Source: an uncultured Actinomycetes bacterium (GTDB lineage Bacteria; Actinomycetota; Acidimicrobiia; Acidimicrobiales; Ilumatobacteraceae). From it: a stretch of 43,658 nucleotides of DNA. Below, in pieces: positions 1 through 6,343 of this stretch; position 1 is the first letter of the stretch, and the number at the start of each line of letters is the position of its first letter. The stretch spans positions 1-43,658 of the forward strand of contig CALBSD010000074.1 of NCBI GenBank assembly GCA_937927625.1, given 5' to 3'. The notes under the pieces were generated by a model. That model was not told the origin of the DNA and did no database searches. It worked only from the letters and a program-made list of their open reading frames with translations. The translations under genes and the position numbers were made by a program.

Positions 1-1798
1 AAGATATTGCATCACTCGGCACACCTTCGCCGGCGCCTGGGTTGATGTCTTTCACTATGTACGTGCCAGCATCAGTACCGTCTGTACGCCAGAGCTCGTT
101 GCCGGTGGCGATTGTGCTGGCAACGAAGAATGTTTGCGTGCCTGCGTCAGTTATGTCGAGCGGATTCGGAATGGATGTGCCGGCTCCGGCAGTACCAGCG
201 CTAGTTCCATCTGTTGTCCAGATCTTGCCGGCGCCATTGGGACCGTGAAACAGGTACTTATTACCGAGGCATCCCCAATAGAGGACTCCATTGTTGTTGT
301 AACCGGTTGCAGTAGACGGAGCAATATCTTTCACAAGGTATGTGCCAGCATCAGTGCCGTCGGTACGCCACAACTCACGGCCCGTGGCAGTTTGGAAACC
401 GCTAAAGACAATTCCCCATGGGGTAGAAGACGGATACAACGCACCAGAAGACGAAGTTCCGTTGAATACATCTTTCACGAGGGATGTTCCACTAGCGGTG
501 CCGTCGCTCGCCCACAGTTCCGCACCATTCACGAGATCGTTTGCGACAAAGTACAACTTGCCATTACTCGCAGCTACATACTGGCTGGGGATTCCGTTGC
601 TCGTTCCAGCAGCAATGTCTGCGACCATATATGTGCCACTACTCGTTGCGTCAGTGACCCACAACTCATCACCGTTCAATGCAGTTTTTGCAGTGAAGAA
701 CAACTTCGACCCAACAGGCTGAAATGAAAAGCCTTGACTAAACGCACTAGAACTCACACCGGGGTTGACATCTTTAATGACTGCGGTACCTGACGAGGTG
801 CCGTCAGAGAAGAAAGGTTCAGAACCTGCAGTTGGATCTTGTGCCCTAAACACAACACCACCGTTATAAGGGGTTAAAGAAGTAATCCCTCCTGCTGTTG
901 TTCCCGGTTGGATGTCTTTTACCAATGTTGTGCCGGCCGACGTGCCATCGGTGCGGAACAACTCTCGTCCGGTTGTTCCGTCATCGGCAGCGAAATAAAC
1001 AATTCCTCCGCTAACAGCCATGCTCGCTGAACTAGAAATACCACTAGATGCACCTGGCCTGATGTCCTTTAGAAGTGTGGTTCCACTTGTAGTGCCATCT
1101 GAACTCCACAATTCCGTACCGTTGGTGGCATCGGTAGCAAAGAACAGGAAACTATTACCCAAAGGCGTCATGTAGATCGGGCTGGATGATAACGACCCAG
1201 CGTTGATGTTTTTCACCATGTAGGTACCAACCGATGTTCCATCTGACCGCCACAATTCCGTACCATTTGTTCCATCGTTGGCCTGGAAATAAGCGATGTC
1301 ATTCAAGACAACAAGACCACAGGAAGTACAAACAATATTCGTCAATCCCGAAGTGGTGCCCGGATAAATGTCTTTCACTACTGACGTGCCCGATGCAGTG
1401 CCGTCAGAAAACCACAGTTCTGTACCTTCTGCCGCTGTGGTTGCCATAAAGAAAAAACCAGCTGACGTCGCTCCACCAAAGTTGCCCATATTGATGTTGC
1501 TGCTACTTGCACCGGTGTAGATATCTTTCACCATGTACGTACCAGACTCTGTTCCATCTGTACGCCACAATTCTTGACCGTATATCGAATTCGAGCCAGG
1601 GAAATATCCCACTCCGTTGTACATCTGAAAACTGGCTGTGTTGAAGCCGCTGTCTGGTGTTGGGTTGGTGTCTTGCACAATTTCTGCGCCAGTTCCGATG
1701 GCGTGTGCAACGGTGTATGCGTTCCACACGGTGCACGTTAAAACGGCGATAGATAAAACGATTGGAAGCGGCGCGATTCGCTTGATGAAATTCACCAT
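1..1798 (-). CDS. Secreted ELWxxDGT-repeat protein, 3' end beyond window
   Basis: This is an uninterrupted minus-strand reading frame from an ATG at 1798 to the window edge (599 codons, no stop seen). The N-terminus has a basic start (NFIKR), a hydrophobic stretch and an Ala-His-Ala site near residue 38, as in a Sec signal peptide. The rest is at least 11 repeats of about 50 residues with the core ELW-x-x-DGT-x-x-GT-x-x-VKDI-x-PG. One unit (about residues 515-535) is degenerate. This matches the ELWxxDGT repeat type found in extracellular, probably beta-propeller-like proteins; ligand and role are unknown. An in-frame ATG at 1819 is a second possible start. The gene follows the TetR gene by 57 bp, and a palindrome covers its start, so control by that regulator is likely. 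Confidence 0.85.
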   Translation of the reverse strand, partial: MVNFIKRIAPLPIVLSIAVLTCTVWNAYTVAHAIGTGAEIVQDTNPTPDSGFNTASFQMYNGVGYFPGSNSIYGQELWRTDGTESGTYMVKDIYTGASSSNINMGNFGGATSAGFFFMATTAAEGTELWFSDGTASGTSVVKDIYPGTTSGLTNIVCTSCGLVVLNDIAYFQANDGTNGTELWRSDGTSVGTYMVKNINAGSLSSSPIYMTPLGNSFLFFATDATNGTELWSSDGTTSGTTLLKDIRPGASSGISSSASMAVSGGIVYFAADDGTTGRELFRTDGTSAGTTLVKDIQPGTTAGGITSLTPYNGGVVFRAQDPTAGSEPFFSDGTSSGTAVIKDVNPGVSSSAFSQGFSFQPVGSKLFFTAKTALNGDELWVTDATSSGTYMVADIAAGTSNGIPSQYVAASNGKLYFVANDLVNGAELWASDGTASGTSLVKDVFNGTSSSGALYPSSTPWGIVFSGFQTATGRELWRTDGTDAGTYLVKDIAPSTATGYNNNGVLYWGCLGNKYLFHGPNGAGKIWTTDGTSAGTAGAGTSIPNPLDITDAGTQTFFVASTIATGNELWRTDGTDAGTYIVKDINPGAGEGVPSDAIS

Positions 1799-1837
1799 AT
1801 GAGTAGTAATACTACTCATAAAAGTAGTTTTACTACT
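1798..1837. promoter_or_regulatory. Double palindromic operator candidate for the adjacent TetR regulator
   Basis: Positions 1798-1820 form a 23-bp perfect palindrome (11-base arms, TATGAGTAGTA, around A1809). A second related palindrome, AGTAGT-TTT-ACTACT, lies at 1823-1837. The AGTAGT half-sites start 21 bp apart, two helical turns. A -10-like TAGTAT (minus strand, 1814-1809) and both candidate starts of the repeat protein lie inside the first palindrome. Binding by the TetR protein encoded just upstream is inferred from position and symmetry. Confidence 0.65.
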
Positions 1838-1854
1838 CTAAGTGATGGAAGGCC

Positions 1855-2469
1855 TTATTTTTTAGGTGTATCGCCGAAAATCACGGCCATGATGCCTTCA
1901 AGCGAAACATCGTTCCATTTCTTCTGCGACACCGGACTATCACCCATTTCAATAAGGACTCGTCCCAGAATTTGACCCATAAACCAGTACACGGTTGCAG
2001 CAAGGTCTATCTCTTTGCGGATCCAACCCTTTTTCTGAAAGGGAAGCAATATTTCTGTAATGCCCATTGCTCCCTGCTTTTGCGCAAGCGCCAATGATGC
2101 CGCCAATTCCGGACGGGCATAACCGGCCCCCAACGCATTAAGACGCACCTGGCGAAGTTCCCATCGGTCTGTGTCAAAGTGCGTCAACAACTCTTTTCGA
2201 AGAACCTTTCGCAAATCATCCTGTGTTTTACACTTCGCCAGCGACGACGCCAACACAGATGAGTCAACGAATTGGGTTGTGCGAAAGCGATGCGTTTGTG
2301 CAGCTTCAACTAGTCCATCGCGACTACCGAAGTGTCTGTACAGCGTAGGAACAGTAACGCCTGCTTCAGCAGCAAGATCGTTAACACGAATTGCTGCTTC
2401 TCCGCCTTCATCAATGGCGGAAACAGCTAGATCCAAAATTCGCTGGCGAATGGAGTTCGACGTAGGCAT
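1855..2469 (-). CDS. TetR/AcrR family transcriptional regulator
   Basis: This is a 204-residue protein with the usual TetR layout. An N-terminal helix-turn-helix covers about residues 5-55 (AAEAGVTVPTLYRHFGSRDGL as the recognition region), followed by a variable helical ligand domain. I start it at the ATG at 2469, not at an upstream in-frame codon inside the dehydrogenase. This start gives the normal TetR N-terminus, lies 19 bp after the dehydrogenase stop, and has AGGGAG directly before it. It is probably co-transcribed with the acyl-CoA dehydrogenase. The palindrome pair at 1798-1837, between it and the repeat-protein gene, is the obvious candidate target. The effector is unknown; an acyl-CoA is possible given the neighbour. 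Confidence 0.85.
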   Translation of the reverse strand: MPTSNSIRQRILDLAVSAIDEGGEAAIRVNDLAAEAGVTVPTLYRHFGSRDGLVEAAQTHRFRTTQFVDSSVLASSLAKCKTQDDLRKVLRKELLTHFDTDRWELRQVRLNALGAGYARPELAASLALAQKQGAMGITEILLPFQKKGWIRKEIDLAATVYWFMGQILGRVLIEMGDSPVSQKKWNDVSLEGIMAVIFGDTPKK

Positions 2470-2488
2470 CTCCCTACTGTATGCCGAG

Positions 2489-3703
2489 TTATTCGACGCG
2501 CATGCCGGAGATTGCGCGGGCGATGACCAACTGCTGAATCTCTGAGGTGCCCTCGAAGATGGTGTGAATCTTTGCGTCACGGTGCATGCGCTCGACGTCG
2601 TATTCACGGGTGTAGCCGTAGCCACCAAGAATCTGGATTGCTTCTTCAGTAACGCGCACTGCGGTCTCTGATGCGTAGTACTTGCTCATCGAACCTTCAG
2701 CGTTCTTGAATCCGCCATTACGCGCCAACCATGCTGCGCGCCAGATGAGTAAACGTGAAGCATCGATCTGGGTGGCCATGTTGGCCAACTTGAACGCAAT
2801 TGCTTGGTTCATGATGATGGGCTTGCCGAAAGCAACGCGCTCCTTGGCGTAGTCGAGAGCAATTTCGTATGCAGCGCGAGCCACACCGAGTGCCTGGGCA
2901 CCCACTGCGGGGCGGGTTGCTTCGAATGTCTTCATTGCTGGCTGGCCTTCACCGGTACGACCGGCTTCGTGGGCACGAGCCAACTTGGCATCAAGCTTTT
3001 CCTTGCCGCCCAACAAGCAACGACCAGGGATACGGACGTCATCGAGAACAACTTCTGATGTGTGCGATGCCTTGATGCCGTGCTTCTTGTACTTCTGACC
3101 CATGGAAAGACCCTTGGTGCCGGGAGGAACAACGAAGGAAGCCTGACCACGACCCTTCAGCGACGAATCGACTGCGGCAACAACAACGTGAATGTTTGCA
3201 ATGCCACCGTTGGTGATCCATGCCTTTGTTCCGTTGAGTACCCACTCATCATTGGCCTCGTCGTAAACGGCGCGTGTGCGAAGTGAAGACACGTCGGAAC
3301 CAGCATCTGGTTCGGATACGCAGAACGCACCAAGCTTCACATCGTCGGCGGTGCCGTAACACTGTGGCACCCATTCCATGATCTGTTCTGGTGTTCCGTT
3401 ACCGGTGATACCTGCAGCTGCGAGACCTGAACCCATGATGGCCATACCCAAGCCAGCGTCACCCCAGAAGATTTCTTCAATCGCGACAGGAAGTGTGAGA
3501 CCTGTTGGATCACTCATTGCATTCATGAGGAAGTCGACGCCATACAAACCGATGTTTGCGGCCTGCTGAACGATGGGCCATGGGAACTCTTCGCGGTCGT
3601 CCCACTCTTGCGCTGCGGGGCGCATTACGTCTTTTGCAAACTCGTGGATCCAGTCCTTGATTTGCAGTTGGTCGTCATTCAGTTGGAGGGAAAACTCAGC
3701 CAT
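2489..3703 (-). CDS. Acyl-CoA dehydrogenase
   Basis: This 404-residue FAD flavoprotein is of normal family length. The family oxidises acyl-CoA to trans-2-enoyl-CoA and passes electrons to ETF. Seen features: FAD/substrate loops FCVSEPDAGSD and WITNGG in the middle domain, the ERVAFGKPI segment, the QILGGYGYTREYDVER segment, and IFEGTSEIQ near the C-terminus, whose Glu384 is in the place of the catalytic base of medium-chain enzymes. The start ATG at 3703 is preceded by TAACTT with a 6-nt gap, which fits a leaderless promoter of its own, although the MFS gene lies only 84 bp upstream on the same strand. The exact substrate chain length cannot be read from sequence. Confidence 0.92.
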   Translation of the reverse strand: MAEFSLQLNDDQLQIKDWIHEFAKDVMRPAAQEWDDREEFPWPIVQQAANIGLYGVDFLMNAMSDPTGLTLPVAIEEIFWGDAGLGMAIMGSGLAAAGITGNGTPEQIMEWVPQCYGTADDVKLGAFCVSEPDAGSDVSSLRTRAVYDEANDEWVLNGTKAWITNGGIANIHVVVAAVDSSLKGRGQASFVVPPGTKGLSMGQKYKKHGIKASHTSEVVLDDVRIPGRCLLGGKEKLDAKLARAHEAGRTGEGQPAMKTFEATRPAVGAQALGVARAAYEIALDYAKERVAFGKPIIMNQAIAFKLANMATQIDASRLLIWRAAWLARNGGFKNAEGSMSKYYASETAVRVTEEAIQILGGYGYTREYDVERMHRDAKIHTIFEGTSEIQQLVIARAISGMRVE

Positions 3704-3709
3704 GTCTCA

Positions 3710-3715
3710 AAGTTA
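3710..3715 (-). promoter_or_regulatory. -10 box of the acyl-CoA dehydrogenase gene
   Basis: Reverse strand TAACTT, 6 nt before the ATG at 3703. This spacing puts the transcription start at or next to the start codon. No Shine-Dalgarno sequence is visible. Confidence 0.5.
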
Positions 3716-3727
3716 CTAGCGGGTAGC

Positions 3728-3758
3728 GGGAACGCCACAAATAGTGGACTGCGTTCCC
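3728..3758. repeat. Inverted repeat upstream of the acyl-CoA dehydrogenase
   Basis: GGGAACGC (3728-3735) and GCGTTCCC (3751-3758) are perfect inverted arms. CAC (3736-3738) and GTG (3744-3746) can extend the stem around a short AAATA loop. No T-run follows on either strand, so it is not a typical terminator. It covers roughly -25 to -55 of the proposed promoter, which suggests an operator. Confidence 0.4.
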
Positions 3759-3787
3759 ATGCTTTTACACAAGGAATTTCAGGAGAA

Positions 3788-4963
3788 TCACTGAGAGCTA
3801 GAAACGGTGGGGCGAGTGATGCTCCACACCGCAGCAATTGCCGCAACAATCAACACACCACTCACTGCGAATGGTGCACTGATTCCCACATGGTCGAACA
3901 AGGCGCCCGCCATTACTGGGCCGGCAATACGTCCAAACGCTGCTGTGCTCTGCTGATACCCAATTGCTTCACCACGTCGTTCCACCGGGGCAATTTCCGC
4001 GACCAATGCACCACCCGATGGACCAGAGAAACCCTGACCAATGGAAAGCAAGAAGAGCGCAACAAACAGCAACACCCATGATGAAGTAACGCTGAGAAAC
4101 AACAAGCCCATCGCTACCAAAGCAAGGCCCAGTCGCAAGAGTTTGCGTGAACCCAACTTTGCAGTGAGAGGTCCGATGAGGCCACCTTGCACGGCCACCA
4201 AAGTGACGCCAACAAAGACAAACACCAATGATGCAGAACCCTCAGTGAAGCCAAACTGCTCTTTGCCCCACAACGAGAAGGTTGATTCAAAGCCGGCGAA
4301 ACCAAGCATCGACAAGAAACCGACAATTGCAAAACGTTGCAACGCGGGCGACAGTGCACTGCGACGACCATGAGCTTCGTGCACGTGAGTCGTGTCGGGC
4401 TTTGTCTCAGGCAAACGGAATATTGCAACAACTGCATTCACTGCAGCAATCGCACCAGCGACAAAGAATGGAACATGTGGTCCACCAAGTGCGGCTAATC
4501 CACCGAGTGCTGGACCAACAACAAAACCAACACCGAATGCCGCGCCCATCATGCCCATCAACTTCGCGCGCTGTTCTGGTGGAGCGATGTCTGCCACTGC
4601 ACCTTGCGCTACAGCAACGCTCGCACCGGATGCGCCGTCAAGCGCACGACCAAGGAACAACACCCACAACGCACCAGCAGCACCCGTGACAACACTGCCG
4701 ACTGCAGTACCGATGAGCGAGAAGATGATGACGGGCTTGCGACCCACCCGGTCAGAAATACGACCCAACACTGGCGCGAACACCATCTGTGCAATAGAGA
4801 AGGTTGCGAACATCAGGCCCACTTGAACGCCATTGGCACCAAAGCGCTCGGCGTATCGACCAAGGATGGGCACCACGATGCCAAAGCCCACAAGGTCGAG
4901 AGCAACTGTTGTCCAGATCGTCCAATAACCCGCAGGCATGGGCGTGCGTTCGCGCTTAGCCAC
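3788..4963 (-). CDS. MFS transporter, TetA-like multidrug/efflux family
   Basis: This 391-residue integral membrane protein has about 12 hydrophobic segments. The N-terminal half carries the major-facilitator signature A motif (GRISDRVGRKP, about residues 63-73) and a helix-5 segment with glycines and prolines (FGVGFVVGPALGG), typical of drug:H+ antiporters. The start is a GTG at 4963 that overlaps the end of cysS by 8 bp, so translation is probably coupled. The substrate cannot be predicted. Sharing a transcript with cysS looks like local packing, not a functional link. Confidence 0.85.
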   Translation of the reverse strand: MAKRERTPMPAGYWTIWTTVALDLVGFGIVVPILGRYAERFGANGVQVGLMFATFSIAQMVFAPVLGRISDRVGRKPVIIFSLIGTAVGSVVTGAAGALWVLFLGRALDGASGASVAVAQGAVADIAPPEQRAKLMGMMGAAFGVGFVVGPALGGLAALGGPHVPFFVAGAIAAVNAVVAIFRLPETKPDTTHVHEAHGRRSALSPALQRFAIVGFLSMLGFAGFESTFSLWGKEQFGFTEGSASLVFVFVGVTLVAVQGGLIGPLTAKLGSRKLLRLGLALVAMGLLFLSVTSSWVLLFVALFLLSIGQGFSGPSGGALVAEIAPVERRGEAIGYQQSTAAFGRIAGPVMAGALFDHVGISAPFAVSGVLIVAAIAAVWSITRPTVSSSQ

Positions 4964-6317
4964 GACGGATGCGCGTACCTTCCTTGAAGGTTTCTACGAG
5001 ATAACCCGCCGCTTGCAATTCATTTCGAATTGCATCAGCAGTTGCGAAGTCTCTTGCAGCGCGAGCCTCATCGAGTGCTCGGCCTTTCGCCAGGATGTCC
5101 GCATCCGTGTCATCTCCCGACGACAGGGTGAGACCAAGAGCATCAAGAACTTCGATGACCGCTGCACGCATCGCGGGAACTGCAGCGTCTCTGCCTGAGT
5201 CGGTTGCGATATTCGCACGACGCACTGTGTCAAACACCAATGCCATCGCAGCAGGTGTATCGAGATCGTTATCCATTGATGCACGAAACATGGCGACCAT
5301 GTCTGGATCTGCAACTCCGCCTTCATACGAAGCTGTACGCGCAGCGAATGAATCAAGACCTGCGAGTGCTGCAACACATGAATCGATGTTGTCCTGGCCA
5401 ACACGCACCGGCGAGCGGTAATGCGTTTGCAACAGAAGCATGCGATATGCGCGTGGGTCGTACTTTTCAAGAAGATCAAGAAGATTCAGCACATTGCCGA
5501 GACTCTTCGACATCTTTTCGCCTTCAAGGTCAACAACAAAGCCGTTGTGCATCCAATGATTTGCGAAGGTTTTACCTAATGCAACAGCTTGTGCGCGTTC
5601 ATTCTCGTGATGAGGGAAACGAAGGTCTGCACCACCACAGTGAAGGTCGAAACCTTCACCGAGAAGTTCGAGACTCATCACAACACATTCGCTGTGCCAG
5701 CCAGGACGACCATCGCCCCACGGAGATGGCCATGCAGGTTCGCCTGGCTTTGTGAACTTCCACAATGCGAAGTCAGCAGGGTGCTTCTTATTCCCTGCAC
5801 CGAACACTTCGCGATCGCCGCCGCCACTCAACATGTCGTCGACACTTTGATGCGCAAGCAAGCCGTAGTCGGGCACCGCTGCAATGCTGAGATACACACC
5901 ATCGTCGGTGACGTACGCAGCATCGCGACCAATGAGCGTGCCAATCATGTCGACCATCTGCTGCACGTATTCGGTTGCATGAGGAACATCGTCCGGGCGT
6001 TGCACACCCAACTTGCCCATCGCCTCAAACCAGACGTTCTCGCACTTTTCGGTGATCTCGTTCCAGGGGCGGTTCTCGCGCTGGGCACGATCAATGATCT
6101 TGTCGTCGATGTCCGTGATGTTGGAGGCCAGACGAACCTGGAGACCCGTATAAGAGAGGTAGCGACGCAGGATGTCGTACACCAGGGTGGCTCGGCCGTG
6201 TCCCAGGTGGGGCGGGCCATAGACAGTGGGGCCGCAGAGATAGATGCTGACCTTGCCTGGCTCGCGCATGGCGAGCGGTTTCACACTCTTGGTGGCGGTG
6301 TCGTAGAGGTTCAGCAC
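4956..6317 (-). CDS. cysS: Cysteinyl-tRNA synthetase
   Basis: This class I aminoacyl-tRNA synthetase of 453 residues charges tRNA-Cys. HIGH-type motif HLGH is at 37-40 and KMSKS at 268-272. The zinc ligands that select cysteine are in place: Cys28 (LCGPTVYG), Cys211 (WHSEC), His236 and Glu240 (FPHHENE). The start is GTG at 6317. The length and the C-terminal anticodon-binding region fit CysS and not the shorter mycothiol ligase MshC. Upstream TAGGCT lies 7 nt before the GTG, so the message is probably leaderless. It is divergent from valS across 26 bp. Confidence 0.95.
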   Translation of the reverse strand: MLNLYDTATKSVKPLAMREPGKVSIYLCGPTVYGPPHLGHGRATLVYDILRRYLSYTGLQVRLASNITDIDDKIIDRAQRENRPWNEITEKCENVWFEAMGKLGVQRPDDVPHATEYVQQMVDMIGTLIGRDAAYVTDDGVYLSIAAVPDYGLLAHQSVDDMLSGGGDREVFGAGNKKHPADFALWKFTKPGEPAWPSPWGDGRPGWHSECVVMSLELLGEGFDLHCGGADLRFPHHENERAQAVALGKTFANHWMHNGFVVDLEGEKMSKSLGNVLNLLDLLEKYDPRAYRMLLLQTHYRSPVRVGQDNIDSCVAALAGLDSFAARTASYEGGVADPDMVAMFRASMDNDLDTPAAMALVFDTVRRANIATDSGRDAAVPAMRAAVIEVLDALGLTLSSGDDTDADILAKGRALDEARAARDFATADAIRNELQAAGYLVETFKEGTRIRRG

Positions 6318-6324
6318 TCTGACA

Positions 6325-6330
6325 AGCCTA
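6325..6330 (-). promoter_or_regulatory. -10 box of cysS
   Basis: Reverse strand TAGGCT, 7 nt upstream of the GTG start at 6317, implying a leaderless transcript. It overlaps the valS -10 box by two bases. Confidence 0.55.
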
Positions 6331-6334
6331 CGAT
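6329..6334 (+). promoter_or_regulatory. -10 box of valS
   Basis: TACGAT, 9 nt before the valS ATG at 6344. A start site at about 6341-6344 would leave almost no leader. It lies back to back with the cysS box in the 26-bp intergenic region. Confidence 0.5.
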
Positions 6335-6343
6335 TTAAGACCT

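Noticed and set aside
134..727. Plus-strand open frames through the repeat region
   Set aside because: They are shadows of the minus-strand repeat gene; their products have no family features and odd composition.
1..1798. Regularly spaced similar blocks that could suggest a CRISPR array or tandem DNA repeats
   Set aside because: The blocks are about 150 bp, diverged, in frame, and translate to ELWxxDGT protein repeats.
2470..2628. A longer N-terminus for the TetR protein
   Set aside because: It would lie inside the acyl-CoA dehydrogenase gene and does not resemble TetR proteins; the ATG at 2469 has a ribosome binding site.
4956..6317. Mycothiol ligase MshC instead of CysS
   Set aside because: The length, KMSKS position and C-terminal anticodon-binding region fit CysS.
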